A stretch of 64,000 nucleotides of DNA from an uncultured Acidobacteriia bacterium (GTDB lineage: Bacteria; Acidobacteriota; Terriglobia; Bryobacterales; Bryobacteraceae). The position numbers and the translations under genes are program-made. The stretch is taken from the NCBI GenBank assembly GCA_903875575.1, contig CAIQWJ010000033.1, forward strand, positions 124,001 through 188,000. Direction: 5' to 3'. The notes below the pieces were generated by a model that saw only the letters and a program-made list of their open reading frames with translations, had not been told where the DNA came from and ran no database searches. Shown piece by piece: positions 53,552-61,624 of this stretch. Positions within the stretch are counted from its first letter, which is position 1, and the number at the start of each line of letters is the position of its first letter.

Positions 53552-55600
53552 ATGAACAAACGAGTATTGATCGCAGGCGCCACAGCAGCGCTGATGAGCG
53601 GCGGTTTGCTGTGCGCTCAGAATGACTGGGCCTCCTTCGGCCAGGATCAGGGGGCTACTCGCTTCTCGAAGCTCACCCAGATCAACACCGCCAACGTCAC
53701 GAAGCTTGAAAAGGCCTGGACCTTCCACACCGGAGCCACCACTGCACAGAACGAGATGACCCCCATCGTGGTCAACAGCGTCATGTACATCTCGGCCAGC
53801 AATGGCTATTTCGCAGTGGACGCCGTCACCGGCACACAGATCTGGAAGTATGAATGCAATGGCACCACCGAGCGCGGCGTATCCTACTGGCCCGGCGACG
53901 CGAAGTCCCCGGCCCGCATCATTGGCGCAGTCGGCAATAGCATTGTTGCGCTCGACGCGAAGACAGGCAAACCTGTTCCGGAATTTGCCAATGATGGCAT
54001 GCTCGATATCGGCACCCGCATGCAGTCTCCGCCCGCCATCTACAAGGAACTTCTGATTGCGCCCAGTATGGATCGCCTGGTCCGCGCCTGGAGTATTCGC
54101 ACCGGCAAGGAAACCTGGAGCTTCAACCTCGTCCCACAACCGGGCGAACCTGGCCACGAAACCTGGGAGAATGACGCGTGGAAGACGACCGGCGGCGTCA
54201 ACGTCTGGGGCCACATCACCGTCGATACCGCGCTCGGCATGGCCTACATTCCAACTGCCCCGCCGTCTCCCGATTATGTCGGCGTGAATCGCCCCGGCGA
54301 TACGCTCTACGGCACGTCGCTCGTCGCGCTTGACGCCAACACCGGCAAACTCAAGTGGTATCAGCAGTTGGTGCATCACGATCTCTGGGATTTCGATTCC
54401 GCTTCCGCCCCCACTCTTGTGGATGTCATGCAGAAAGGCGTGAAGATTCCCGCCGTCGTTCACATGGGCAAGATGGGCCTGATGTTCATCTTCGATCGCC
54501 GCACCGGCAAGCCGATCTTTGGCATGGAAGAGCGCCCGGTCCCGCAGAGCACTGTTCCCGGCGAGAAGTCCTCGCCCACGCAGCCCTTCCCTGTGAAGCC
54601 GGAACCCATTGCCCGCATCGAGATGAAGATGTCAGAAATCCCGAAAAACATTACCCCGGAACTGGCGTCGTACTGCCAGGGCCTGGTCGATAAATACAAG
54701 CTGACTGACGCGGTACCGTACAACGCCTGGAAGGTAGATCAGGACATCGTGGAATACCCCGGTGCCATCGGCGGCGGCAACTGGAATGGAACGTCTTATA
54801 ACCCAGGCCTCGGCCTGATCTTCACCAATGTGATGAATGCCGGTCAGTGGGGACACCTCCAGACCGGCGGACGTGGCGGCGGTCCGGGTGGACGCGGCGG
54901 TTCCGGCGGTCCGGGTGGACGCGGCGGTTCCGGCGGCCCTGGTGGCCGCGGCGGTGGCCCCGGCGGAGCAGGTGCGTCCGGTGGACGCGGCGGCAGAGGC
55001 GGTGGAGCGCAGGCCGGTGGACCTCCTGCTGGTGGACCTCCCGGCGGCGGTCGGGGCGCGGCAGCCGGTTCCGGCCCTCAGTACTCCAAGACAACCCCCG
55101 AAGGCGGACGCTTCTGGCAGCCCGATACACGCTATTCCTGCGCGCCTCCACCATGGGGTGAACTGGTCGCGGTCAATGCCAATACGGGCGATATCGCCTG
55201 GCGCTCAACGCTGGGCTCGTTCGACGAACTCACGGCAAAAGGCATTAAGAGCGGCGCACCCAATACAGGTGGCGGCATTGCCACGGCAGGCAACCTGATC
55301 TTCATCGGAGCCACAGTCGACGGCCAGTTCCGCGCCTTCGACGCAAGAAACGGCAAAGAGCTGTGGTCGGTTAAAGTAGCGGCACCGGCCCATTCCATTC
55401 CGGCAACTTACGTCGGTCGCGATGGCAAGCAGTACGTGGCGGTTTCGGCGGCCGGCGGCGGCTTCCTGCGCGATCCAACCGCGGACGAAGTGGTCGCCTT
55501 CGCGCTGCCCGGCGCAGCACCGAAGCCTGCAACGAAGGCTGCGGCGAAAGCCCCCGCGAAGGCGAACACGGCTCCAAAAGCAACGGCACCTGCCAAGTAA
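53552..55600 (+). CDS. PQQ-dependent dehydrogenase with long RGG insert
   Basis: The product has 682 residues with a short signal peptide ending near GLLCAQ. GGAGTAA lies before the ATG. The propeller begins WASFGQDQGATRFSKLTQIN, with blades such as TGTQIWKYECNG and TGKLKWYQQLVHHDLWDFDS. The enzyme-type segment reads HHDLWDFDSASAP, a variant of DTHDWD. Near residues 430-510 a glycine/arginine-rich insert of about 80 residues interrupts the propeller, in a loop between blades. A C-terminal Ala/Lys/Pro tail ends in KATAPAK. It has no adjacent cytochrome gene, unlike the two pairs at 22-27 kb. It ends in a strong terminator. Confidence 0.9.
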   Translation: MNKRVLIAGATAALMSGGLLCAQNDWASFGQDQGATRFSKLTQINTANVTKLEKAWTFHTGATTAQNEMTPIVVNSVMYISASNGYFAVDAVTGTQIWKYECNGTTERGVSYWPGDAKSPARIIGAVGNSIVALDAKTGKPVPEFANDGMLDIGTRMQSPPAIYKELLIAPSMDRLVRAWSIRTGKETWSFNLVPQPGEPGHETWENDAWKTTGGVNVWGHITVDTALGMAYIPTAPPSPDYVGVNRPGDTLYGTSLVALDANTGKLKWYQQLVHHDLWDFDSASAPTLVDVMQKGVKIPAVVHMGKMGLMFIFDRRTGKPIFGMEERPVPQSTVPGEKSSPTQPFPVKPEPIARIEMKMSEIPKNITPELASYCQGLVDKYKLTDAVPYNAWKVDQDIVEYPGAIGGGNWNGTSYNPGLGLIFTNVMNAGQWGHLQTGGRGGGPGGRGGSGGPGGRGGSGGPGGRGGGPGGAGASGGRGGRGGGAQAGGPPAGGPPGGGRGAAAGSGPQYSKTTPEGGRFWQPDTRYSCAPPPWGELVAVNANTGDIAWRSTLGSFDELTAKGIKSGAPNTGGGIATAGNLIFIGATVDGQFRAFDARNGKELWSVKVAAPAHSIPATYVGRDGKQYVAVSAAGGGFLRDPTADEVVAFALPGAAPKPATKAAAKAPAKANTAPKATAPAK

Positions 55601-55616
55601 CACAAACATCACCCAC

Positions 55617-55660
55617 AACGAAAAAGAGCGGCCACCTTCGGGTGGCCGCTCTTTTTCGTT
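55617..55660. terminator. Perfect bidirectional hairpin terminator
   Basis: AACGAAAAAGAGCGGCCACC at 55617-55636 pairs completely with 55641-55660 around a TTCG loop. The A-run on the left and T-run on the right make it work on both strands. It separates the PQQ dehydrogenase from the converging aldehyde dehydrogenase gene. Confidence 0.93.
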
Positions 55661-55672
55661 ACTGCCGTGTCT

Positions 55673-57073
55673 TTAGAAAATCTCGCTGTTGTTAAACTCC
55701 CCAAACAACTCTTCATCCGAAGGCCTGTCTTCCGCAATCGGCCGACTCACCCACGTCACATTCATATAGTGCTTCAGCGACACATTCTCATTCGTGCTGT
55801 TGCCGCCCCAGTACCCGCAACCCATGCTCGACGTCATCGGCATGCCATTCGTAAACGTGCCCGCATTCGAGCTCGACTGCACCTGACGAATCATCATCCG
55901 GCTCACCGGTGCCATTAACGCCAGTTCATGAATGTGTTCGTCGTTCCAGGAGTAAATCCCGCAAGAGTGCCCTCTGCCGCCAGTCTCGAAAATCTGCCGC
56001 ACCTTATCGAGCGCCATCGGCCAACCCTTGTAACGAATAATCGACAGCACCACGCCCAGCTTCTCCGTCGAGAACAGATACTCTTTGCCGATATGCTCTT
56101 CCGGCACGATGAAGAACGTCTTGTCTTCCGGAATCGCAAACCCTGCGACTTTCGCCACAGCATCGGCCGAACGCGCAATCGTCTTCGGCGTCCGATGCCC
56201 TTCAGCATCCCAATAGGCAGCCTGCAACAGCGCCTTCTCCGCGTCATTCACCAGATAGCCGCCTTCCTTCTGCAATTGAGCGAGGAACGCGTCGTAAATA
56301 CTGTCTTCCACAATCAGATTGCCGTCGGCGGAACAGCCCGACCCGTTATCGTTCGTCTTGCTGATCCGCGTATTGCGCGCTGCGATTTCGATGTCGGCAG
56401 TCTCGTCAAACACCATGGTGGCGTTACCCGCGCCAACACCCAGCGCCGGCTTCCCGGAACTATAAGCCGACCGCACCATCGCCTGCCCACCAGTCGCCAT
56501 CGTCACGTCGCAGATCGACATGATCTCCTGCGAAAGCGGAATGCTCGGTGCCTCCACGCATTGCAGAATGTCCTCCGGGCAACCAAGCTTCTTCAACGCC
56601 GCCCGCATCACGCGCACTGTCTCGTTCGTCGTCTTCTTACTCGCCGGATGCGGACAGAAAATCACCGCGTCCTTGCACTTGATGGCATAAATCGCCATGC
56701 CCGCCGGCGTCACATAAGGACTCGTCACCGGAATCAGCGCGGCCACAACACCCGCCGGCTTCCCGTACTTGGTAATCCCCTTCTCCGGAATCTCTTCGAT
56801 GACACCCATGCTCTTCTGCCGCAGCGCGTCGCGCAGAATCCCCATGACCTTGGCGCGCCGCGTGGGCTGTCTCCCGCCCATGCCGCTCTCATCCACGCTC
56901 ATATTGGCGAGCTTCGTAGCGGTTTCAATGTTGGCCGTGGCCCATGCCACCGCGCGGCAAAGCCGATCCACGCGTTCCTGATCGTAGCTTTCGATCTCCT
57001 GCATCGCCGCGCGGGCCTTCGCCAGCAGCGTAGACGCAACGCTCTTCTCTTCTTCCGTGATTGTACGTGCCAT
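55673..57073 (-). CDS. Acylating aldehyde dehydrogenase, SauS/EutE-like
   Basis: The product has 466 residues with no signal peptide. The aldehyde dehydrogenase fold is complete, with the catalytic cysteine in NDNGSGCSADGN. The length and this motif fit the CoA-acylating group (sulfoacetaldehyde dehydrogenase SauS, EutE/PduP-like and similar). That group converts an aldehyde plus CoA to an acyl-CoA, reversibly. The start of the product (ITEEEKSVASTLLAKARAAM) is also typical. It is 18 bases downstream of the citryl-CoA-lyase-like gene and is surely co-transcribed with it. Sulfoacetaldehyde is one candidate; oxalyl-CoA/glyoxylate or succinyl-type substrates are others. No sulfonate genes are present, so the real substrate is open. 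Confidence 0.86.
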   Translation of the reverse strand: MARTITEEEKSVASTLLAKARAAMQEIESYDQERVDRLCRAVAWATANIETATKLANMSVDESGMGGRQPTRRAKVMGILRDALRQKSMGVIEEIPEKGITKYGKPAGVVAALIPVTSPYVTPAGMAIYAIKCKDAVIFCPHPASKKTTNETVRVMRAALKKLGCPEDILQCVEAPSIPLSQEIMSICDVTMATGGQAMVRSAYSSGKPALGVGAGNATMVFDETADIEIAARNTRISKTNDNGSGCSADGNLIVEDSIYDAFLAQLQKEGGYLVNDAEKALLQAAYWDAEGHRTPKTIARSADAVAKVAGFAIPEDKTFFIVPEEHIGKEYLFSTEKLGVVLSIIRYKGWPMALDKVRQIFETGGRGHSCGIYSWNDEHIHELALMAPVSRMMIRQVQSSSNAGTFTNGMPMTSSMGCGYWGGNSTNENVSLKHYMNVTWVSRPIAEDRPSDEELFGEFNNSEIF

Positions 57074-57091
57074 TTGTCTCCGGCCTTTTTT

Positions 57092-57889
57092 CTATTCCAT
57101 GGATCGCGGCGGAACGCCGTCGTACTGCACCGGCACCCGAATCCGCATGGGCTTCTCGCGCAGGTATTCCTCGGCAACTTCCGCCGTCAGTCCCGCCACG
57201 CGCCCCACAATGAAGATTAGTTTGCCCGCCGCCGGTGGAAAACCGAGATCGTGCAGGATCGCCGCCAGCGCGCCGTCAATATTGATCGGCAGCGGCTTGA
57301 TCTTTTCCCGCACCGCGGTATCCAGCCCTTCCATAAACGCCACGCCGTCTCCCGCCACACCCTCTTCGCGAGCCATGTCGAACAGAACAGCCGTGCGCGG
57401 ATCCACCGAATGCACCCGATGCCCCATGCCCGGCAAACGCCGCTTGGTCACCCGCGAGTCATCCACAATTTGCCGGGCAGCTTCATCAAGCGCAATGCCC
57501 TTCTCGCGCGCCAGCGCCACGCCTTCCGCAATCATTTCCATGCAGGCCGCGCCGGCCCCGCCATGGTCATTGCCGACTGCCAGAATGCCCGCCGCGATGG
57601 CAGCCGAAAGCGACTCCCTGTTACCCGATGCCGCCAACCGCGCAGTCGCGCACGAAGGCGCGCCGGAGCCGTGATCGGCACACGAAGTCAAAATCGCGTC
57701 GAGCAGCCGACGCTCGTGGCTATTCGGCAATCGCTCGCGATGGAGCAGAAAAACTGTGTCGGCAAACGTCGCGCGCTGCATCAGCTCGGTGATCTTGTAG
57801 CCGCGAATTCGAATTGTTCCGTCGTCTGCCTGGACGATTGAGGTACGCCATGGTTCTTGCAAAGCATTATTATTATCGCCCCGCACCAC
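57092..57889 (-). CDS. Citryl-CoA lyase-like (short citrate synthase-fold) protein
   Basis: The product has 265 residues, much shorter than citrate synthase but like the lyase half of ATP-citrate lyase and citryl-CoA lyase. Conserved segments are VGNDHGGAGAACMEMI, KRRLPGMGHRVHSVDPRTAV and INIDGALAAILHDLGFPP. The catalytic histidines (NDHGG and GHRVH) and the final aspartate (NIDGA) are visible. Such proteins cleave or form a 3-hydroxy-3-carboxyacyl-CoA. The citryl-CoA synthetase partner is not present. Pairing with an acylating aldehyde dehydrogenase suggests that one product is an acyl-CoA that is reduced or an aldehyde that is captured. This is inference. An inverted repeat operator candidate lies just upstream. 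Confidence 0.82.
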   Translation of the reverse strand: MVRGDNNNALQEPWRTSIVQADDGTIRIRGYKITELMQRATFADTVFLLHRERLPNSHERRLLDAILTSCADHGSGAPSCATARLAASGNRESLSAAIAAGILAVGNDHGGAGAACMEMIAEGVALAREKGIALDEAARQIVDDSRVTKRRLPGMGHRVHSVDPRTAVLFDMAREEGVAGDGVAFMEGLDTAVREKIKPLPINIDGALAAILHDLGFPPAAGKLIFIVGRVAGLTAEVAEEYLREKPMRIRVPVQYDGVPPRSME

Positions 57890-57916
57890 TCCGCAACGTG
57901 CCGATTACGCCCGATC

Positions 57917-57938
57917 TTTACGGTAGCGCGACCGTAAA
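57917..57938. promoter_or_regulatory. 8-6-8 inverted repeat upstream of citryl-CoA-lyase-like gene
   Basis: TTTACGGT (57917-57924) and ACCGTAAA (57931-57938) are perfect inverted arms around AGCGCG. The repeat lies 28 bases upstream of the minus-strand lyase start and 24 bases before the -35 of the DUF2239 promoter. It shares the core ACGGT-N6-ACCGT with the repeat at 52450-52471. Confidence 0.6.
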
Positions 57939-57961
57939 AGCATAATTTTAGCCGGGTAATA

Positions 57962-57990
57962 TTGACAAGCTAATTGTGCCCGGGTAAAAT
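57962..57990 (+). promoter_or_regulatory. Consensus-like sigma-70 promoter for a leaderless DUF2239 mRNA
   Basis: TTGACA at 57962-57967 and TAAAAT at 57985-57990 are 17 bases apart. The ATG at 57997 lies where transcription should start, so the messenger would have no leader, which fits the absence of a ribosome site. CCGGGTAA repeats at 57952 and 57980 flank the -35 element. Confidence 0.65.
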
Positions 57991-57996
57991 CAACTC

Positions 57997-58536
57997 ATGG
58001 ATATCGAACTCACCTACTCAGCCTTCGCCGGCTGGCAGCGGATTGCCAACGGCACGCTCCCGGAAATGCTGCGCGAAACGAAAGCCCGCGTGGAAACGGG
58101 TCTCGGCAACGACACTCTGCTCATCTTCGAAGACCAAACCGGCAAGCAGGTCGATTTCGATTTTCGGGGTTCAATAGACGACGTCCTGGAGCGGGCCCTT
58201 CCGAAACCGATTCGCACTGGCCCCGGCCGCCCGAAGCTGGGCGTCGTCTCGCGCGAAGTTTCCCTGCTGCCGAGACATTGGGACTGGCTGGAAACCCAAC
58301 CGCAGGGAGCATCAGCCACGCTCCGCCGTCTAATAGAGGATGCACGTAAGCGCGACTCGACGGCCGACACCGAGCGACGCAACGTGGAGGCGAAAGGCCG
58401 CTTCATGTCGGCGATGTCCGGAAACCTGCCCAACTTCGAAGAGGCTTATCGAGCCCTCTACGCCCGCAACCCCGAGCGCCTGCGCGAATGCGTTAAGGAT
58501 TGGCCGCAAGACGTACGCAATTGGGTAGTATCTTGA
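57997..58536 (+). CDS. DUF2239 family protein
   Basis: The product has 179 residues, cytoplasmic and soluble. The family match rests on the central segment GRPKLGVVSREVSLLPRHWD and on LRRLIEDARKRD, followed by a C-terminal part (NLPNFEEAYRALYARNPERL) of the usual length. The family has no established function that I know of. No ribosome site precedes the ATG, and the promoter at 57962-57990 predicts a leaderless transcript. It is divergent from the citryl-CoA-lyase-like gene across 107 bases. Confidence 0.85.
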   Translation: MDIELTYSAFAGWQRIANGTLPEMLRETKARVETGLGNDTLLIFEDQTGKQVDFDFRGSIDDVLERALPKPIRTGPGRPKLGVVSREVSLLPRHWDWLETQPQGASATLRRLIEDARKRDSTADTERRNVEAKGRFMSAMSGNLPNFEEAYRALYARNPERLRECVKDWPQDVRNWVVS

Positions 58537-58614
58537 TCGGCAAGGTACAGAAAGGAACTACAATGGGAAGCGGAGGTCAGGTGTGACGAGTCCCTGCGTC
58601 ATCCGCCGAATTCT

Positions 58615-58824
58615 ATGACATCTCAATTCAGAATGGAATACTGGAAAGACGGTTCGTGGCTTGTAGGGTGCCTTCCCCAGGTTCCAGGCGTGTTCAGTCA
58701 GGGCAAGACCCTGGACGAACTTGAGACGAATCTAGTTGATGCGTACCGGATGATGATGGAAGATCAGGATCCTCCACCAGCTTCACAATTGGTCCGGACG
58801 AAAGAGATAGAAGTCCCCGTTTGA
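58615..58824 (+). CDS. hicB: HicB-like antitoxin
   Basis: The product has 69 residues: a degraded-RNaseH-type HicB domain, with FRMEYWKDGSWLVGCLPQVP and TLDELETNLVDAYRMMMEDQ. It lacks an added DNA-binding domain, which short HicB proteins can do. The order is antitoxin first and toxin second, with the toxin start overlapping the HicB stop (TTGA). The toxin gene is frameshifted, so the antitoxin may now be without purpose. No clear ribosome site precedes the ATG. Confidence 0.85.
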   Translation: MTSQFRMEYWKDGSWLVGCLPQVPGVFSQGKTLDELETNLVDAYRMMMEDQDPPPASQLVRTKEIEVPV

Positions 58825-59008
58825 AACGACGGGAATTGATTCGAAGTCTTGAGAAGGCCGGTGCCGTGTTGAAGCGGACAGGCGGCGGACACGATATCTA
58901 CTACAACCCCGCCAATCATCGTTCCGCTCCAGTACCGCGCCATACAGAGATTCCCGACACGCTTTGTCCCTGATCGAACGCCAGTTAGGCGTCGCGAGAG
59001 ACTCGTAA
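58821..59008 (+). pseudogene. hicA: Frameshifted HicA toxin (mRNA interferase)
   Basis: From the TTG at 58821 the frame reads KRRELIRSLEKAGAVLKRTG, GGHDIYYNPANHRSAPVPRH and TEIPDTL, a good HicA with the active-site histidine in GGGHD. It then stops after two more codons at 58973. In the next frame the missing end LSLIERQLGVARDS continues directly to a stop at 59006-59008. A one-base loss at about 58963 therefore separates the two parts. The first 50 residues include the catalytic histidine, so partial activity cannot be ruled out. Confidence 0.82.
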
Positions 59009-59441
59009 CTTCACTCTGACCGCCCGCCTGGTCCAGGCCCAGGGCACGGCACGCATCGGCGTTCCCGTTAGTTGCGGCAAAGCGTTTCCTTTCTGCAGTC
59101 TCACGACAGTAGTCGTGCTTCTCGTTACGATCAGCCTTTCATACGAAAAGCCCGACTTTCACCGGGACAATTCGATGGTGGGTCAATTCGATAACGCATC
59201 GTACCGCCTCGTTGTGCCGGTTCGCAATGAGGCAATGCCTCGATTGGACGATTGCCCTATGTCAAACGGGGCGGCGAAACTGGAAGCCGATGGTATCAGG
59301 GTCTCGCGTGAAGACTTAAAGCGCCCGGTATATTCCGCAGCCGCCTCGACCGTAGCGTTGCACGCACGGAAATCGCGGCCGGGACCATCTCGATTTCGAA
59401 ATGCTGCCTCTCGGAGTCGCAGAATGATAAACTGCCCTTGC
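59009..59441. other. Gene-poor stretch
   Basis: I see no convincing gene here. An open frame continues upstream of the PQQ fragment start but shows no family features and no signal. A short palindrome CACGAC-AGTA-GTCGTG lies at 59102-59117. The region may be decayed sequence left beside the hicA pseudogene. Confidence 0.45.
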
Positions 59442-60371
59442 ATGAAATCCCAATGCTTCCTGACCTGCCTGCTCGTCATCGCGACCGCCGCCCTTACCCT
59501 CGCCCAAACCGACTGGCCCACCTACGGCCATGACGCCGGCAGCACCCGCTACTCTCCGCTCAGGCAAATCACCCTGTCCAACGTCAACCAACTCACCAAA
59601 GCCTGGACGTACCACATGAACGCCCCGGCACCAGCGGCCCCGGCAGGCACACCGGGTCAGGGTGAGGTAGCAGCAGGCGGCGGTCGCGGAGCCGCAGGCG
59701 CACGCGGCAGCTCCGGTGGTCGCGGCGGTGGAGGCGGAGGCCGTGGACGCTCCTCCGAAGCCACTCCCATCATCGTCAACGGCATCATGTACCTGCCCAC
59801 GCCCTACAACCGCATCGTGGCCCTGCAACCCGAAACCGGCAAAGAGCTCTGGTCTTACGACCTCAAAACCACTGCAGCCTCCACCCGCGGCGTCGAATAC
59901 TGGGCCGGCGACGGCCTGTCCCCGGCCTCCATCTTCTTCGGCACCACGGACGGCCGCCTCGTCGCCCTCAACGCCGTCACTGGCAAGCCCATCCCCGGCT
60001 TCGGCACCGAAGGCTTCGTCGACATGAAACAGGGCATTGACAACGGCTTCACTACCGGCCAATACAGCCTCTCCTCCCCGCCCGTCGTCTACAAAAACGT
60101 TCTCATCACCGGCGCGCGCGTACAGGAATCGCCCAGCCTCGGCTATGCTGGCGACACGCGCGGCTGGGATGCCCACACCGGCAAGTTGCTCTGGCAGTTC
60201 CACTCCGTCGCGCAGCCCGGCGAAACCGGCGCCAACACATGGCAGGGCGATGACTGGAAGAGCCGCTCCGGCACCAACGTCTGGGGCCTGATCAGTATCG
60301 ATCCCCAGCTCGGCCTTGTCTACCTGCCCTACGGCTCTCCCACCTACGATTTCTACGGAGGCGATCGCATG
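59442..60371 (+). pseudogene. 5' fragment of a PQQ-dependent dehydrogenase
   Basis: From the ATG at 59442 the product has a signal peptide (CLLVIATAALTLAQ) and a propeller start DWPTYGHDAGSTRYSPLRQI. A Gly/Arg-rich insert follows (GGRGGGGGGRGRSSE), then blades to the segment LVYLPYGSPTYDFYGGDR. There the homology stops, before the DTHDWD region and the C-terminal blades. The reading frame stays open to 60830 only because it enters the antisense of a hydrolase gene. The breakpoint is at about 60366-60405 and the exact base is uncertain. Roughly half of a typical enzyme of this type is present. Confidence 0.8.
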
Positions 60372-60881
60372 AACGAAACGCTCTCGGACGGCAGCGGCTT
60401 CCTGTGTGGCCTCGAAGCTGATAAATGTATTGGCGAGGATAATCGAACGCGTGGAGGTCGGATACTTAAGTGCATAGGCCTGTGCCACGGCTCCGCCGTA
60501 CGAGTGTCCGAACACGGAGATCCTGCCAAGATTCAGGGCGGTGCGCAAACCCTCGAGGTCGTCGACGTCGCGGGCGAAGCTGTATTCGGTCGGCTTCGCA
60601 GCTTTGTCACTCTTTCCGCGGCCGAAGGCATCGAAGTAAACGACGCGGTAGTGAGCGGCGAGCGGGGAGAAATAAGGGTGAAAATACTCGTGCGAGGAAC
60701 CCGGCCCGCCCGCGACCAGCACGAGCGCCGGACCCTGACCTTCGCTTTCATACCAAAGCCTTGCGCCGTGCACTGTGACGTAACCGCCTTGAGGATGAGC
60801 GGGGGGCGTGGCCTTCGTTTGCGCGGGTGAAAGAGAGGAGATCAGGAAAAATGTGAGTAGAACTGTCAGCCGTGGCCTCAT
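60372..60881 (-). pseudogene. 5' fragment of a secreted alpha/beta hydrolase (proline iminopeptidase-like)
   Basis: From the ATG at 60881 the product has signal peptide MRPRLTVLLTFFLISSLSPA and then ALVLVAGGPGSSHEYFHPYF, VVYFDAFGRGKSDKAAKPTE and the nucleophile elbow ISVFGHSYGGAVAQAYALKY. After LANTFISFEATQEA similarity to the family ends, so the cap and the acid and histidine residues are missing. The frame then runs on through the antisense of the PQQ fragment. The gene is truncated tail-to-tail against it. The proline-iminopeptidase type (HGGPG-like AGGPG) is the closest recognisable relative. Confidence 0.8.
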
Positions 60882-61156
60882 TCCCGCAAGTATAACGGCC
60901 TCGTGTTCGAACGATCCGGCCTGCGCTGCGCGGGATCGAACGGGCGCGCGTACGTTGACAACTCGTCAACTGGCAACGAGAACCCGCAGCCCCGATCAAA
61001 CCGGAAGCACATTGAATTTTCGGGGGCCCAGGGCGGATAGCGCCCGTAATACGAGCGTTCCGGAAGCTAACCCGTATTTGCAGTTCTACAACGCGCAACT
61101 GGCTGGTGCGGGCCGCGCACCCTCGAGCCAAAACGCGCGAGAGCCCCTGAAACCGC

Positions 61157-61624
61157 CTACTTCGCCTCCACCTTAATCACCATCGCATTCAATTCTTTCC
61201 CCGTCTCCACAATCATCTGGTGCGGCACCCCCGCCGGAATAAACAAAACATCCCCCGGCGTGAGCTGATACTTCGTCCCGCCCTCCACACCATCCCCACG
61301 TGTCTCCCCCGCCGTAGTCGGCTTAGCGTTCTTCGAAACGCCGCCCACCAGAATCGCCCCCTCCCCACTCTGCACAATCACGAAATCGGCAAACTTCTCA
61401 TGCACCTCAGATTGCCCCGACCCCTCCCGATGAAAGATCAGCATATTGAAGTTGCTCATCGTGATCAGCTTCGCCATCGCGCTCTTCGTCTCATCCAGTT
61501 TGGTCGCGAGCTCCTTATCCGTCGCCTTCATCTCCCCGGCACCCCAGAACGCCGACCCCGTAGGATCGGCAGCGAAAACCGGCAACGCCGCCGCGGCAAT
61601 CAAAAACAGTTTGGCGAATCTCAT
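61157..61624 (-). CDS. Secreted cupin-domain protein
   Basis: The product has 155 residues from the ATG at 61624, with GGAGAAG nearby. The signal peptide is RFAKLFLIAAAALPVFA. The cupin barrel is seen in NMLIFHREGSGQSEVHEKFA, DFVIVQSGEGAILVGG and LTPGDVLFIPAGVPHQMIVE. The first motif has EVHEKFADF with one His and Glu, and the second ends in PHQM, so a metal site is possible. It overlaps the dioxygenase stop by ATGA, thus the two are coupled. The role beside an aromatic ring-cleavage enzyme is unknown; binding of a phenolic compound in the periplasm is a guess. Confidence 0.82.
   Translation of the reverse strand: MRFAKLFLIAAAALPVFAADPTGSAFWGAGEMKATDKELATKLDETKSAMAKLITMSNFNMLIFHREGSGQSEVHEKFADFVIVQSGEGAILVGGVSKNAKPTTAGETRGDGVEGGTKYQLTPGDVLFIPAGVPHQMIVETGKELNAMVIKVEAK

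Noticed and set aside
54877-55060. Tandem DNA repeats as a CRISPR-like or satellite array
   Set aside because: The repeats are in frame and encode the Gly/Arg-rich insert of the PQQ enzyme; there are no spacers.
59115-60830. A 571-residue PQQ-hydrolase fusion protein as a real gene
   Set aside because: The last third is the antisense of a hydrolase gene, so it is a by-product of the fusion and not a domain architecture.
60954-60970. GTTGAC-AACTC-GTCAAC palindrome
   Set aside because: It is far from a credible promoter and occurs once; it may be chance.
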